A DNA stretch of 64,000 nucleotides from positions 108,035 through 172,034 of the forward strand of contig JAHYIZ010000001.1 in NCBI GenBank assembly GCA_019429405.1, written 5' to 3'. Both the position numbers and the translations under genes were made by a program. Position 1 is the stretch's first letter. Each line of letters begins with the position of its first letter. This document shows, piece by piece, positions 27,774 through 37,868 of the stretch. The notes beneath the pieces were generated by a model. The model saw only the letters and a list, made by a program, of their open reading frames with translations, was not told where the DNA came from and ran no database searches. The DNA comes from Paracoccaceae bacterium. Its GTDB lineage: Bacteria > Pseudomonadota > Alphaproteobacteria > Rhodobacterales > Rhodobacteraceae.

Positions 27774-29357
27774 ATGGCGACAGGCGCCAAGCTAGGCTAT
27801 AACACCAACGCTTCGGCGTTGCAGATGGCGAACCAAATCTTTGGCGATGGCGTGACCGTGGTCAGTGCCAGCTACACGGGCGCCTCCGGGTCGTCAGCCA
27901 TTTACAGCAAGGGCGACGCGCTTTCCCCGGATGTCACGCCCAGCGATACAGGGGTGATCCTGTCCACCGGCAACGTCGCGGATTTCACGCAGCGCAACGG
28001 CGACCCGAACCGCTCGGCCTCGACTTCGACCGACACCTCAGGGCCGAACAACAACGCACAGTTCAACGCGCTGGCGGGTGCCAACACCTATGACGCCGCC
28101 TGGCTTGATGTGAATTTCATTCCCACCGGCGACACAATGACGATGCAGTTCGTGTTTTCGTCCGAGGAATACCCCGAATACATCAACTCGATCTACAACG
28201 ACCTTGTCGGCGTCTGGGTGAACGGGGCGCCGGTGGAAATGACCATCGGCGGCGGCCAGACTTCGGTGACCAGCATCAACGGCGCCAACAACCAGAACCT
28301 CTATATCAACAACACCACCGACGGCTACAACACCGAGATGGACGGCTTCACCGTTACCATGACGCTGAAGATGTCGGTGATTCCGGGGCAGGTGAACAGC
28401 ATCCGCATCGGCATTGCCGACCTGGGCGACGCGCAATACGATTCGAACCTGCTGATCGCGGGAAACAGCGTTCAGACCGCGCTGATCGCCCATAATGACA
28501 CGGTCACACTTGCGCCGGGGGCCACAAAGATCGTTGACGTGCTGGCCAACGATGTCGGGCCGGGCGGCAGCACGCTGACAATCACCGAAATCAACGGTCA
28601 GGCGGTTAGCGCGGGGTCAACGATCACGCTGGCGACCGGTCAGCAGATCACGCTGAATGCCGATGGCACGCTGGCCATTGTCGGCGACGCTGATACCGAG
28701 ACGGTGAATTTCACCTACAAGGTCGCCGACGGCGGCGGCAACGGCGCTTCCGACGTCGCGTTCGTCACCATCAATCAGGTGCCCTGCTTTGCGGCAGGAA
28801 CCCGCATTGCCACGCCGGGCGGCATGGTGGCGGTCGAGGCGCTGAAGCCGGGCGATCTTGTGCTGACAAAAGACGAAGGCGCGCAACCCCTGCGCTGGTC
28901 CGGGCGGCGCAGGGTGGCCGCCGAGGGCGATTTTGCGCCGATCCGCATTGCGGCGGGCACCTTTGGCGCGCATGGCGAGCTTTGGCTTTCGCCGCAGCAC
29001 CGGGTGCTGGTGCGTAATCCGCTGGCCGAATTGCTGTTTGGCGATGCCGAGGTGCTGGTGGCCGCAAAAGACCTTGTGAATGGCACCACGGTGACGCGCG
29101 TTGAGGGCGGCATGGTGGAATATGTGCACATCCTGTTTGACCGTCATCAGGTGATCTGGTCCGAGGGGCTCGCGTCGGAAAGCTTTCTGCCGGGGCCGCA
29201 GGCGATGCGCGGGTTTGAGGCGCCTATCGTCGCTGAAATCTGCGCCTTGTTCCCCGAACTCGACCCCGCGACAGGGCATGGCTACAGCCCCGCTGCGCGG
29301 CGCCTGCTGCGCGGCTTTGAGGCACAAGTGCTGCTTTCGCAGCTGCGGGCGGCCTAG
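27774..29357 (+). CDS. Choice-of-anchor L / Hint-domain protein, probably exported
   Basis: A 527-residue protein. Residues about 1-240 resemble the choice-of-anchor L domain (GVILSTGNVADF, FVFSSEEYPEYINSIYNDL, GVWVNG). Residues about 245-335 form a cadherin/Ig-like module (VDVLANDVGPGGSTLTITE, FTYKVADGGG). From residue 338 there is a Hint_2-type domain starting VPCFAAGTRIATPGG, with nucleophile C338 and the LSPQHRVLV histidine block. There is no Sec signal peptide, and Asp/Asn/Gly/Thr-rich composition suggests type I secretion. The Hint domain may self-cleave. The ATG at 27774 follows GGGGGCGGGA. A second Hint gene starts 2 bp after the stop. Confidence 0.85.
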   Translation: MATGAKLGYNTNASALQMANQIFGDGVTVVSASYTGASGSSAIYSKGDALSPDVTPSDTGVILSTGNVADFTQRNGDPNRSASTSTDTSGPNNNAQFNALAGANTYDAAWLDVNFIPTGDTMTMQFVFSSEEYPEYINSIYNDLVGVWVNGAPVEMTIGGGQTSVTSINGANNQNLYINNTTDGYNTEMDGFTVTMTLKMSVIPGQVNSIRIGIADLGDAQYDSNLLIAGNSVQTALIAHNDTVTLAPGATKIVDVLANDVGPGGSTLTITEINGQAVSAGSTITLATGQQITLNADGTLAIVGDADTETVNFTYKVADGGGNGASDVAFVTINQVPCFAAGTRIATPGGMVAVEALKPGDLVLTKDEGAQPLRWSGRRRVAAEGDFAPIRIAAGTFGAHGELWLSPQHRVLVRNPLAELLFGDAEVLVAAKDLVNGTTVTRVEGGMVEYVHILFDRHQVIWSEGLASESFLPGPQAMRGFEAPIVAEICALFPELDPATGHGYSPAARRLLRGFEAQVLLSQLRAA

Positions 29358-29359
29358 GC

Positions 29360-30487
29360 ATGGCGACCGTACAAGACCACGGCAGCGCGACCGGGCACCG
29401 GGGCTGGCTTGGGCTTTATCAACGCGGTGTTGGCGGCCGGCCGTTGCCCGGCGCGGCGCTGCCGCAGCTGATGGCACGCGGCACGCTTCTGGCCGAATTC
29501 GTGCTGGAACGCGGCCAGCACGGGGCGCTGCCGCTGGTGCATCTGGCTACACATGCGGGCTGGCCTCGATTGCTGTCGCTGGCGCTTACCGGCGACGGGC
29601 GGCTGATGGTGCGGCAGCGGCAGGGCGAAGCCCATGCGGCGGTTTCGCTTGGGGCGGCCGATTTTCTGGGCGGCGGCGGGCGCTTTCGTCTGACCTATCG
29701 CTGGAATGCACCCGCCCGCCACAGCCTTCTGACGCTCGAGTCGCTTGACGGCGGCGCAATCCGGCAGGCGGTCGGCACAAATCCGTTGCCGATGCCGGGG
29801 GCCGACCTTTCCGCGCTGCTCGCGGGCAAAGGCGCCGCGGTGCACGGCGACGCGCTGCGCTGGCTTGCGCTTAGCGAGGCTATGGTGCCGGTCGGGCCGG
29901 GCGCTGCCTTTGCACCCTCTACGCTGATCAATACGCCAACCGGCCCGCGCCCGGCCATGCAGATCAGCGCGGGCGACCTTGTGCAGACCGCCGACGCCGG
30001 TGCGCAAGAGGTGCTCTGGTCGGGCCGTGTAGCGCTTCCGGCGCTTGGTTCGCTGGCGCCGATCCGGCTTGGCGCAGGCCGCTTTGGGCGTACGCATGAC
30101 CTCTGGGTATTGCCGCACACCCGCATCGCCATGGCGGGTTCGACGGTTGAATACCTGTTCGGCACCGATTGTGTGCTAGTCGAGGCGCGGCACCTGGTTG
30201 ATGGCACCTCGGTCAACCAGATCGAGCGGGCCTCGACGTTGGCGTGGCACGGCATCCTGCTGCGCGGGCACCACCTGCTGGTGGCAGACGGGCAGCGCAT
30301 CGAGAGCCTCTATACCGGCGCGCTGGCGTCTTCACCCACGTTGGCGGCCACCACCGCACTGGCCGACGTTGCGGCAATGGGGCAACTGCCCACGCACCAC
30401 CGCCCCGCCCTGCGCGAGCTGCGCCCCTTTGAGGCGGCCTCGCTTGCCGCCGCGCACGCCCGCTTTCACGCCCCGGTCGCGGCCTGA
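29360..30487 (+). CDS. Second Hint-domain protein, degenerate at the catalytic Cys
   Basis: A 375-residue protein, directly downstream of the first Hint gene. The N-terminal ~165 residues (GHRGWLGLYQRG, GTLLAEFVLERG, FRLTYRWN) look like a beta-sandwich. The C-terminal part aligns by eye with the Hint domain of its neighbour: AFAPSTLINTPTGPRPAMQI matches the block beginning CFAAGTRIATPGG, but the cysteine position is alanine (A183). LPHTRIAM retains the histidine of the second block. Self-splicing or self-cleavage is therefore unlikely. No signal peptide. Function unknown; tight linkage suggests it assists or mimics its neighbour. Confidence 0.8.
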   Translation: MATVQDHGSATGHRGWLGLYQRGVGGRPLPGAALPQLMARGTLLAEFVLERGQHGALPLVHLATHAGWPRLLSLALTGDGRLMVRQRQGEAHAAVSLGAADFLGGGGRFRLTYRWNAPARHSLLTLESLDGGAIRQAVGTNPLPMPGADLSALLAGKGAAVHGDALRWLALSEAMVPVGPGAAFAPSTLINTPTGPRPAMQISAGDLVQTADAGAQEVLWSGRVALPALGSLAPIRLGAGRFGRTHDLWVLPHTRIAMAGSTVEYLFGTDCVLVEARHLVDGTSVNQIERASTLAWHGILLRGHHLLVADGQRIESLYTGALASSPTLAATTALADVAAMGQLPTHHRPALRELRPFEAASLAAAHARFHAPVAA

Positions 30488-30490
30488 GCG

Positions 30491-31249
30491 TCAGGCGCCC
30501 ATTGCCCGCCGCACCAGATTCAGCCCGGTCAGCGCCAGCAAGATCAGCGTCCAGCGCCGAAACCGCGCCGGGTTCAGCCGGTCTTGCAGACGAAACCCGG
30601 CCCAAAGGCCCGCCATCGCCGGCACCACCATCAGCGCCGAAAGCGGCAGCGTTTGCGCATTTAGCACCCCCGACGTCAGGTGCGCGAGCAGCAGCACCAC
30701 CGCCCCGATCAGAAATACCACGCCTTGCACCCGCACCGTTTCGGCCTTCGGCGCCCCGATCGAGATCAGGTAGACGATCAGTGGTGGCCCCCAGATGCCC
30801 GAAATGCCCCCGTAAAGCCCACCAATCACCCCCAGCCCCGCTTCGGCCCGCGCCCGGTGCCGGATGGCGATCGCCAGGCTGACCCCCGCCAGTTGCAGCA
30901 CAGCAAAAGCGGTGATCGGCACACCCAAGAGGCCATACATCCAGCCCTGCGGAATGAACCGCACGAACTGTGCCGAGATCGGGATGAACAGCACCAGCAT
31001 GGCAATGTGCAGCCGATACCTGACCACCGAGCCCCAGGCCGCGCGCCAGCCTTGCCTGAACGCCTGCGCGATATTGGTGGCCAGCGTCGGCAAGATCAGC
31101 AGGGCCAGCGCCGTTTCCGCTGGCAGGAATGAACCGAAGGCCGACATCATGATCATCGGCATGGCAAAGCCGACCGCGCCCTTCACGAAGCCCGCAAACG
31201 CCGTTACCCCCAGCGCCAGCGCAAACGCCCAAGGCTCGATGCCAAACAT
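30491..31249 (-). CDS. Sulfite exporter TauE/SafE family permease
   Basis: Integral membrane protein of 252 residues with about eight hydrophobic segments in two repeats. The repeat signature GFVKGAVGFAMPMIMM appears at the N-terminus and GGLYGGISGIWGPPLIVYLI in the second half. The family exports sulfite, sulfoacetate or other organic anions; the substrate here is unknown. Convergent with the Hint genes and divergent from mcd. Confidence 0.92.
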   Translation of the reverse strand: MFGIEPWAFALALGVTAFAGFVKGAVGFAMPMIMMSAFGSFLPAETALALLILPTLATNIAQAFRQGWRAAWGSVVRYRLHIAMLVLFIPISAQFVRFIPQGWMYGLLGVPITAFAVLQLAGVSLAIAIRHRARAEAGLGVIGGLYGGISGIWGPPLIVYLISIGAPKAETVRVQGVVFLIGAVVLLLAHLTSGVLNAQTLPLSALMVVPAMAGLWAGFRLQDRLNPARFRRWTLILLALTGLNLVRRAMGA

Positions 31250-31418
31250 GCCGCTTTCTCCCTGCCTGCCCCGGCGCTATAGCGCGGCGCAGGGGGCGCC
31301 GCAGCCCCAATTCTGCGGCGAAAGAATGGTTCGCCTGCCACGCTCCGCGCGAATTATTATTGCGCTGCGGCAGCGAAGCCCCTAAGCACAGATGCAATCG
31401 CAGCATTTCGGAGCCGCC

Positions 31419-33068
31419 ATGCCCACGCCCAACGCCCCCCTTCTGCCCAACGCCCTTACGTTTGCCGCCGACGCGCTGGCGGAAATCGCCGCGCTGGTGG
31501 CTGCGGCGACCGCCTCGGTCAAGGCCCAGGTCACTTCAGGTGGCAAGGTTTCGGCCCGCGCGCTTGATGCCGAGCAGTCGGCCGCGCATGGGCTGGCGTG
31601 GCTGGCCACCTATGGGCAGGCGTTGGCGCAACTGCACGCCTGGGCGGCACGGCTCGGGGCCGATGGCAAACTGGGCGAGATGGAGGCGCTGATTCTGCAA
31701 ATCGGTTTTGGCGAATACCTTGCGCAAATCGCAGGCGGCATTCCGATGAGCCAGAACGAGGTCGCGCGCCTTGCCGACCTTGGGCAGACATGGGCGCCCG
31801 GCGCGTCGGCCACCCACCTGATGGCTGAAGGCAATACCGCCGCCGCGCGCGCCCGCCTTGTGGCCTTGATGCAAGACAACCACGGTCGCGCCACATTTGG
31901 CGCCTCGGGGCTGGATGACGAGCTGGAGATGATCCGCGACCAGTTCCGTCGCTACGCAAACGACCGCGTAGTGCCCAACGCCCACGGCTGGCACCTGCGC
32001 GATGAGCTGATTCCAATGGAGATCATCACCGAACTTGCCGAAATGGGCGTTTTCGGGCTCACCATACCGGAAGAGTTCGGCGGCCTCGGCCTTTCCAAGG
32101 CTTCGATGGTTGTGGTGTCTGAAGAGCTTTCGCGCGGTTATATCGGCGTCGGCTCGCTTGGCACCCGGTCCGAAATTGCCGCCGAACTGATCCTTTGCGG
32201 CGGCACCGAAGCGCAAAAGGCGCAATGGCTACCGGGCCTCGCTTCAGGCGCAATCCTGCCCACTGCCGTTTTCACCGAACCCAACACCGGGTCTGACCTT
32301 GGTTCCCTGCGCACCCGCGCCGTGCTCGATGGCGACGACTGGCTGGTTACCGGCAACAAGACCTGGATCACCCACGCCGCGCGCGCCCATGTGATGACCC
32401 TGCTCGCCCGCACCGACCCGGCCAGCACCGACTGGCGGGGCTTGAGCATGTTTCTGGCCGAAAAGACCCCCGGCACCGTCGATGCCCCTTTCCCCACCCA
32501 AGGCATGACCGGTGGGGAGATCGAGGTGCTCGGCTACCGCGGCATGAAGGAATATGAACTGGGGTTTGATGGGTTCCGCGTGAAGGGCGAAAACCTCTTG
32601 GGCGGCGTGCCCGGCCAGGGCTTCAAGCAACTGATGCAAACCTTCGAAAGCGCGCGCATCCAGACCGCCGCCCGCGCCATCGGCGTGGCGCAATCGGCGG
32701 TGGAAGCGGGCATGAAATACGCCGAAGAGCGCAAGCAGTTTGGCCAGGCCCTGATCGCCTTTCCCCGCGTGGCGGGCAAACTGGCGATAATGGCGGTCGA
32801 GATCATGATTGCCCGGCAGCTGACCTACTTCGCCGCGTGGGAAAAAGACCACGGCCAGCGCTGTGACCTTGAGGCGGGGATGGCAAAACTGCTGGGCGCG
32901 CGGGTGGCATGGGCGGCGGCCGATAACGCGCTGCAAATCCACGGTGGCAACGGCTTCGCGCTGGAATACCAGATCAGCCGCATTCTCTGCGACGCGCGCA
33001 TTCTCAACATCTTCGAGGGTGCCGCCGAAATTCAGGCGCAGGTCATCGCGCGGCGTCTGCTGGAGTAG
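31419..33068 (+). CDS. mcd: (2S)-methylsuccinyl-CoA dehydrogenase
   Basis: FAD-dependent acyl-CoA dehydrogenase oxidising methylsuccinyl-CoA to mesaconyl-CoA in the ethylmalonyl-CoA pathway of acetyl-CoA assimilation. At 549 residues it is far longer than ordinary acyl-CoA dehydrogenases (about 380) because of a ~160-residue N-terminal domain, the hallmark of Mcd. The catalytic core shows [34 protein letters not shown] and [17 protein letters not shown]. The ATG at 31419 has GGAG 5 nt upstream, unlike the ATG at 31392. Overlaps the convergent recO by 26 bp. The family assignment rests on remembered length and architecture. Confidence 0.85.
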   Translation: MPTPNAPLLPNALTFAADALAEIAALVAAATASVKAQVTSGGKVSARALDAEQSAAHGLAWLATYGQALAQLHAWAARLGADGKLGEMEALILQIGFGEYLAQIAGGIPMSQNEVARLADLGQTWAPGASATHLMAEGNTAAARARLVALMQDNHGRATFGASGLDDELEMIRDQFRRYANDRVVPNAHGWHLRDELIPMEIITELAEMGVFGLTIPEEFGGLGLSKASMVVVSEELSRGYIGVGSLGTRSEIAAELILCGGTEAQKAQWLPGLASGAILPTAVFTEPNTGSDLGSLRTRAVLDGDDWLVTGNKTWITHAARAHVMTLLARTDPASTDWRGLSMFLAEKTPGTVDAPFPTQGMTGGEIEVLGYRGMKEYELGFDGFRVKGENLLGGVPGQGFKQLMQTFESARIQTAARAIGVAQSAVEAGMKYAEERKQFGQALIAFPRVAGKLAIMAVEIMIARQLTYFAAWEKDHGQRCDLEAGMAKLLGARVAWAAADNALQIHGGNGFALEYQISRILCDARILNIFEGAAEIQAQVIARRLLE

Positions 33069-33786
33069 CGCGGCCCAGGGCCGCAACCAGCCGCGCCCGC
33101 GCCTCGGGCAACGCCCGCCCACCAAGGTCGCGCGCCAGCCGGTGCTTCAGGAAATATCCGGTGGTGGCCAGCCCCTGCGCAACCTCGCCGGGGCCTGCCG
33201 GCCCTTGCCCCAACAGGCAGGCAGGCAGCGGCAACAGCCGCGCCGCCCAGTCGCCTGCCCCCGCCCGGCTGACTGCACGCCCGGTCTTGGGGCTGACGAA
33301 CGCCAGATCGTCGCGCGCGCCGGTAACCGCGCAACGGCCAAGGTCGAGGCCATAGCCCAGCTCCTCAAGCAGCCCCAGTTCCCAGCGCAGATAGGCCAGC
33401 GGCCAGCCTTGCACCCGCGCCGCCAGCGCATCAAACAGCGCCTCGCTCATATGGTGCAACAGCACATGCGGCTCGCGCTCGGGCAACGCAAAGCCGAGCA
33501 GCGCCGCCGCCGCGTTCAGCCCCATCAGCGCCAGCCGATCCGCCAGCACCCCGGCGCGGCTTTGCAGCGGCTCTACAGTAAAGACACCGATGTGGTCCTC
33601 CAGCCGTGCCCGCCACACCAGCGCCACCCGGCTGCCCGGCTGCAATGTCGCGGCGAGCTTGCGCGAGGCACCGCCCCGCACCACCCCGGCATGGCGGCCA
33701 TGCGCGGCGGTGAACGCCTCGATGATCGCCGAGGTTTCGCCGTGCGGGCGAAGCGAGAGAATGGTGCCTTCGTCGTGCCAGTCCAT
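33043..33786 (-). CDS. recO: DNA repair protein RecO
   Basis: Recombination mediator that loads RecA on gapped DNA with RecR and anneals strands. The 247-residue protein begins [22 protein letters not shown], typical of the OB-fold, and has a helical C-terminal domain with [17 protein letters not shown]. The usual Zn-binding cysteines are mostly lost, as in other alphaproteobacteria. The ATG at 33786 has GGAG at 5 nt; a GTG two codons upstream is too close to it. Confidence 0.92.
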   Translation of the reverse strand: MDWHDEGTILSLRPHGETSAIIEAFTAAHGRHAGVVRGGASRKLAATLQPGSRVALVWRARLEDHIGVFTVEPLQSRAGVLADRLALMGLNAAAALLGFALPEREPHVLLHHMSEALFDALAARVQGWPLAYLRWELGLLEELGYGLDLGRCAVTGARDDLAFVSPKTGRAVSRAGAGDWAARLLPLPACLLGQGPAGPGEVAQGLATTGYFLKHRLARDLGGRALPEARARLVAALGRATPADAAR

Positions 33787-33800
33787 GACCACTCCGGCTT

Positions 33801-33890
33801 GCCTTGGTCAAAATATCCCCGCCGGAGGCCCTTCCGGCGAAAGCCGGGGGTTTTGCACCCCCGGACCCCCGCAGGATATTTCGCCAAGGC
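33801..33890. repeat. Dispersed G/C-rich intergenic element, copy 3 (palindromic form)
   Basis: The outer arms GCCTTGGTCAAAATATCC (33801-33818) and GGATATTTCGCCAAGGC (33874-33890) are inverted repeats of each other with few differences. Between them lie GCCGGAGGCCCTTCCGGC, a G-run and CCCCCGGACCCCC. It fills the recO-DUF1491 gap and looks like two element ends joined head to head. Confidence 0.75.
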
Positions 33891-33898
33891 AATGGCCG

Positions 33899-34240
33899 CT
33901 AGCCGGAAAGCCCGTCTTCGTCGAGAAGTGTGCGCCCGTCGCGCGATTCCAGCTCGATCACCCAGAGGTCGGGGTCATGGCGGCGTTGGCGGGCGATGGT
34001 GGCATCGACCTCGGCCTCGGGGCCTTCGGCGAGCGCGATCCAGACGCGGGCGCCGCTGGCCAGATCGAGGCTGCGGTGCAGTGCGCGGGCGCGGCCATCA
34101 AGCGTGGCGCATTTGACCAGCACTGCGCCTGCGGTGGCATCGCCGCGATGCGTGATATAGGCCGGAATGTTGGCAAGCCCCAGCCGCGCCAGATAGGCGC
34201 GCACCCAGAAATCTGCGGTCAGGCGCGGTTCAGTTGCCAT
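33899..34240 (-). CDS. DUF1491 family protein
   Basis: A 113-residue conserved alphaproteobacterial protein of unknown function. It starts [20 protein letters not shown] and ends HDPDLWVIELESRDGRTLLD, both normal for the family. Its start overlaps the 3' end of era by 11 nt, so translation is likely coupled. No transmembrane or signal segment. Confidence 0.85.
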   Translation of the reverse strand: MATEPRLTADFWVRAYLARLGLANIPAYITHRGDATAGAVLVKCATLDGRARALHRSLDLASGARVWIALAEGPEAEVDATIARQRRHDPDLWVIELESRDGRTLLDEDGLSG

Positions 34241-35141
34241 CCTTGAAATCAAGCCCGATCTCGTTGTAGCGCTCGGGCTCTTCCAGCCAGTTCGGGCGCA
34301 CTTTCACTTGCAGGAACAGATGCACCGGGCGACCGAGAAACTCGGCCATTTCGGCGCGCGACGCCTGAGAGATGCTTTTGATCGTCTCGCCGCCGTGGCC
34401 GAGCACGATGCCCTTGTGCCCGTCACGCATCACATAGATCAGCTGGTCGATGCGGGTTGAACCGTCGGGGCGGTCTTCCCAGTTTTCGGTTTCCACCGTC
34501 AACTGATACGGCAGTTCCTCATGCAGGCGCAGGGTCAGCTTTTCGCGGGTAATCTCGGCCGCAATCTGGCGCATCGGCACATCCGCAATCTGGTCTTCGG
34601 GGTAGTACCAGGGCGCCTCGGGCAGCTCTGACGCCAGCCAGGCGCGCAGATCGGCCACGCCATAGCCCCTTTCGGCGGAAATCATGAAGGTCTTGGTAAA
34701 GGGATAGGCCGCGTTCGCCGCTTCGGCCAGCCCCAGCAGGGTTTCGGCCTTGACCTTGTCGATCTTGTTGATCGCCAGCGCCACTTTGCGCTCGCCCAGC
34801 CTTTCGCGCAGCGTTTCCAGCACCACCTTGACACCCTCGGTCAGGCCCCGGTGCGCCTCGATCAGCAGCACAACGAGGTCGGCGTCGGCGGCCCCCCCCC
34901 AAGCTGCAGCGACCATGGCGCGGTCGAGCCTGCGGCGCGGGCGGAAAAGGCCGGGTGTGTCGACAAACACGATCTGCGCGGCGCCTTCCATGCAGATGCC
35001 GCGAATGCGGGCGCGGGTGGTCTGCACCTTATGCGTGACGATCGAGACCTTGGCCCCGACCATCTGGTTGAGCAGCGTTGATTTGCCGGCGTTCGGCTCA
35101 CCGATCAGGGCAACGAAACCGGCGCGTGTGGGTTCAGTCAT
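34230..35141 (-). CDS. era: GTPase Era
   Basis: Ras-like GTPase that binds 16S rRNA and checks 30S maturation. The 303-residue protein has the P-loop GEPNAGKST (14-22), switch region [10 protein letters not shown]3 DTPG (VFVDTPGLF), G4 NKID, and a C-terminal KH domain ([18 protein letters not shown]). The ATG at 35141 overlaps the rnc stop by 8 nt; a longer frame upstream lies within rnc. Part of the rnc-era-recO neighbourhood common in bacteria. Confidence 0.97.
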   Translation of the reverse strand: MTEPTRAGFVALIGEPNAGKSTLLNQMVGAKVSIVTHKVQTTRARIRGICMEGAAQIVFVDTPGLFRPRRRLDRAMVAAAWGGAADADLVVLLIEAHRGLTEGVKVVLETLRERLGERKVALAINKIDKVKAETLLGLAEAANAAYPFTKTFMISAERGYGVADLRAWLASELPEAPWYYPEDQIADVPMRQIAAEITREKLTLRLHEELPYQLTVETENWEDRPDGSTRIDQLIYVMRDGHKGIVLGHGGETIKSISQASRAEMAEFLGRPVHLFLQVKVRPNWLEEPERYNEIGLDFKDGN

Positions 35142-35823
35142 CGCGTTTCTCCAAACGTGCCAGCAGGGCCTTTGCCGCCGCCTGTTCCGCCTGCCGTTTT
35201 GCGCCGGCCTGTGCCTGCTCGACCTCGCCCGAGCCGAGCCGCACCTCAATGGTGAAAATCGGCGCGTGGTCGGGGCCATTGCGCGCGATCTCCACATAGT
35301 CGGGCGGCGGAAGGCCGCGCGCCTGCACCCATTCCTGCAAGCTGGTCTTGGCGTCGCGCGCGTCATCGGCCACTTCGGCCACGCGCGCACCCCAGAGGCG
35401 GCGCACCATGTCGCGCGCGACGGTCAGGCCCGCGTCAAGATAGACGGCGGCGATCACCGCCTCCATCGCGTCGCCCAGCACCGCCTCTTTGCGCCGCCCG
35501 CCCGACATCATTTCGCTGCGCCCCAGTCGCAGCACATCGCCCAGCCCAATCTGGCGCGCGACATCGGCGCAGGTTTCTTTGCGCACCAGCGCGTTGAAGC
35601 GCGGCGCAAGCTGGCCCTCGGTCGCGGTGGCGTCAGCCTTGAGCAGCGTTTCGGCCAGCACCAGCCCCAGAACCCGGTCGCCCAGAAATTCCAGCCGCTG
35701 GTTGTCAAACTTGGCAGGGCTGGCGACCGAGGCATGCGTCAGCGCGCGCACCAGAAGCGCCGGGTCGGTAAAGCGATGCCCGAGGCGGCCCTGAAACGCA
35801 GCGATTTCGGCCGAAAGCTTCAC
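35134..35823 (-). CDS. rnc: Ribonuclease III
   Basis: Double-strand-specific endoribonuclease processing rRNA and regulatory duplexes. The 229 residues comprise the RNase III domain with the signature [13 protein letters not shown] and the second acidic cluster [14 protein letters not shown], followed by a C-terminal dsRBD ([20 protein letters not shown] ... [14 protein letters not shown]). The GTG start at 35823 overlaps the lepB stop (GTGA). An upstream ATG would extend into lepB. Confidence 0.96.
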   Translation of the reverse strand: MKLSAEIAAFQGRLGHRFTDPALLVRALTHASVASPAKFDNQRLEFLGDRVLGLVLAETLLKADATATEGQLAPRFNALVRKETCADVARQIGLGDVLRLGRSEMMSGGRRKEAVLGDAMEAVIAAVYLDAGLTVARDMVRRLWGARVAEVADDARDAKTSLQEWVQARGLPPPDYVEIARNGPDHAPIFTIEVRLGSGEVEQAQAGAKRQAEQAAAKALLARLEKRDD

Positions 35824-36602
35824 TCGACTGCCTTGAAAAAGCGGTCGCTCCGCCACGTCCAGAAGTAGAACAGCGAGCGGCCCGCCGAAGAGAACATGAT
35901 GCGGTCGGCGCGACCGATCAGGAATTCCGCCGGAACCATTCCCAGCCCGCCGCTGGAGGCGGGAAAGCGGCTGTCACCTGAATTGTCGCGGTTGTCGCCC
36001 ATGAAGAAGTAGTTGCCTGCGGGCACCGTGAACAGCGCCGTGTTATCGCCCGCCGCACTTTCGGAAAGGTTCAGGACCGGGTGGCTGACGCCACCGGGCA
36101 GGGTTTCGATGCTGCGCGGCTTTTCGCAAAGCGCGCCACGGCCCACCGGGTCATTGGCGCAAAGCGGCACCAGTCCCTGCGGGCCTTGCTGTTCCTTGAC
36201 CTCGGTAAAGATGCCATCGGGCACCGAAGGCACAGCGGTGCCGTTGATGTATAGGGCCCCGGCCTTCATCTGCACGGTATCGCCCGGCAGCCCGATTACG
36301 CGCTTGATCAGGTCATCACCATGCGTGGGGTGGCGAAACACCGCCACGTCGCCGCGCTCGGGCTCGGACGAAAAGAGGCGGCCCGAAATCGGGCACAGCG
36401 CAAACGGGCAGGAATAGCGCGAATAGCCATAGGCCATCTTGTTGACAAACAGGAAGTCGCCGATCAGCAGCGTGTCTTTCATACTGCCCGAGGGGATCCA
36501 GAAGGGCTGGAAGAACAGCGTGCGGAACACCCCTGCAATCAGCAGCGCGTAAACCACGGTCTTGATCGTTTCGACAATGCCTTCGGAGGCCTTGGATGAC
36601 AT
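35820..36602 (-). CDS. lepB: Signal peptidase I
   Basis: Membrane-bound serine/lysine protease that cleaves Sec signal peptides. The 260-residue protein has one N-terminal transmembrane helix (about 13-32), catalytic S40 in [11 protein letters not shown], catalytic K100 in [13 protein letters not shown], and the C-terminal box [11 protein letters not shown]. Overlaps rnc by 4 nt; the lepB-rnc-era order is widely conserved. Confidence 0.97.
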   Translation of the reverse strand: MSSKASEGIVETIKTVVYALLIAGVFRTLFFQPFWIPSGSMKDTLLIGDFLFVNKMAYGYSRYSCPFALCPISGRLFSSEPERGDVAVFRHPTHGDDLIKRVIGLPGDTVQMKAGALYINGTAVPSVPDGIFTEVKEQQGPQGLVPLCANDPVGRGALCEKPRSIETLPGGVSHPVLNLSESAAGDNTALFTVPAGNYFFMGDNRDNSGDSRFPASSGGLGMVPAEFLIGRADRIMFSSAGRSLFYFWTWRSDRFFKAVE

Positions 36603-36659
36603 TTGCGCCTGCTCCTGCTCGTTTGTGCCGCATCCCTTTGCGCCGGGCGGGCCGGGCTG

Positions 36660-37061
36660 TCAAGCAAGCGCGCGCGCCTCGATCACCACGAAGGCCTGCG
36701 CCCAGGGGTGGTCATCGGTCAGCGTCACATGCACGATTGCCGCGTGGCCGGCCGGGGTCATCGCGGCAAGGCGCTCGGCGGCCCAGCCTGTCAGGTGCAT
36801 CACCGGCTGGCCCGTGGCAAGGTTGCTCACCGCCATGTCGCGCCACGAAATGCCCATGCGCAACCCGGTGCCCAACGCCTTGGAACACGCCTCCTTCGCC
36901 GCCCAGCGCTTGGCGTAGGTGCCAGGCGTATCGGCGCGGCGTTCGGCGCGGGCCTGCTCGACCGGGGTAAAGACGCGGTTGCGAAAGCGGTCACCGTGGC
37001 GCGCCAGCACGCCTGCGATGCGGTCGATGTTGCACAGATCGGTGCCGATACCGAGGATCAT
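36660..37061 (-). CDS. acpS: Holo-[acyl-carrier-protein] synthase
   Basis: Transfers 4'-phosphopantetheine from CoA to apo-ACP for fatty acid synthesis. The 133-residue protein has [14 protein letters not shown] with the Mg-binding Asp, and the second metal motif [16 protein letters not shown]. Its ATG overlaps the pdxJ stop by 4 nt. Confidence 0.96.
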   Translation of the reverse strand: MILGIGTDLCNIDRIAGVLARHGDRFRNRVFTPVEQARAERRADTPGTYAKRWAAKEACSKALGTGLRMGISWRDMAVSNLATGQPVMHLTGWAAERLAAMTPAGHAAIVHVTLTDDHPWAQAFVVIEARALA

Positions 37062-37807
37062 GCGCGGGCGGCATCCATCAGGCGGCGCATTTCGGCAATC
37101 GCCGGGCCAAGCCCGACGAACACGGCCTCGCCGATCAGGAAATGGCCGATGTTCAATTCGCGCAACTGCGGGATCGCGGCGATCGGGCCGACAGTATCAA
37201 AGGTCAGCCCGTGGCCCGCGTGCACCTCAAGCCCTTGCCCGAACGCCAGTTCGGCCCCTTGGCGCAAGGCCACAAGTTCGGCGTCGCGCTCAGTCAGGCG
37301 GCCTTCGGCGTGCAGGTCGCAATAGGCGCCGGTGTGCAGCTCTACCACGGCCGCACCCGACCGCGCGGCAGCGGCGATTTGTGCCGGCGCATGGCCGATG
37401 AACAGAGACACCCGCATGCCCGCCGCTTTCAACGGCGCAATGAAGGCGGTCAGCCGTGCTTCGTCACCGGCCACATCAAGCCCGCCCTCGGTGGTGCGCT
37501 CTTCGCGCCGCTCGGGCACAAGGCAAACCGCGTGCGGGCGGTGCGCCAGCGCGATATCCTGCATTTCCGCGGTTGCGGCCATTTCAAAGTTCACGGGGCG
37601 CGTCAGCCCCGCCATCAGCGCGGCAATGTCGGCATCGCGAATATGGCGGCGGTCTTCACGCAGATGCGCGGTAATGCCGTCGGCACCCGCCGCCTCGGCC
37701 AGAAGCGCGGCGCGCAGCGGGTCAGGGTAGGTGCTGCCGCGCGCGTTGCGCAACGTGGCGACGTGGTCGATGTTTACGCCAAGGCGCAGGCGGGGTGTGG
37801 CGGGCAT
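37058..37807 (-). CDS. pdxJ: Pyridoxine 5'-phosphate synthase
   Basis: Condenses 1-deoxyxylulose-5-phosphate with 3-amino-1-hydroxyacetone phosphate to make pyridoxine phosphate. The 249-residue TIM barrel starts [18 protein letters not shown] and shows [46 protein letters not shown], and AGHGLTF. pdxJ-acpS-lepB-rnc-era form a co-directional cluster. Confidence 0.97.
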   Translation of the reverse strand: MPATPRLRLGVNIDHVATLRNARGSTYPDPLRAALLAEAAGADGITAHLREDRRHIRDADIAALMAGLTRPVNFEMAATAEMQDIALAHRPHAVCLVPERREERTTEGGLDVAGDEARLTAFIAPLKAAGMRVSLFIGHAPAQIAAAARSGAAVVELHTGAYCDLHAEGRLTERDAELVALRQGAELAFGQGLEVHAGHGLTFDTVGPIAAIPQLRELNIGHFLIGEAVFVGLGPAIAEMRRLMDAARA

Positions 37808-37868
37808 GGTTCATTCTCCCAACGGCAGCGCCAGACTATCGCACCGCTGCGGCAAGGGAAACGGGTTC

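Noticed and set aside
28617-29477. Long minus-strand frame opposite the first Hint gene
   Set aside because: It is the antisense of a clear domain-bearing gene, rich in Arg/His/Pro as GC-rich shadows are, and shows no family motif.
35142-35390. N-terminal extension of Era
   Set aside because: The frame continues into rnc but Era proteins begin shortly before the P-loop, as the ATG at 35141 does.
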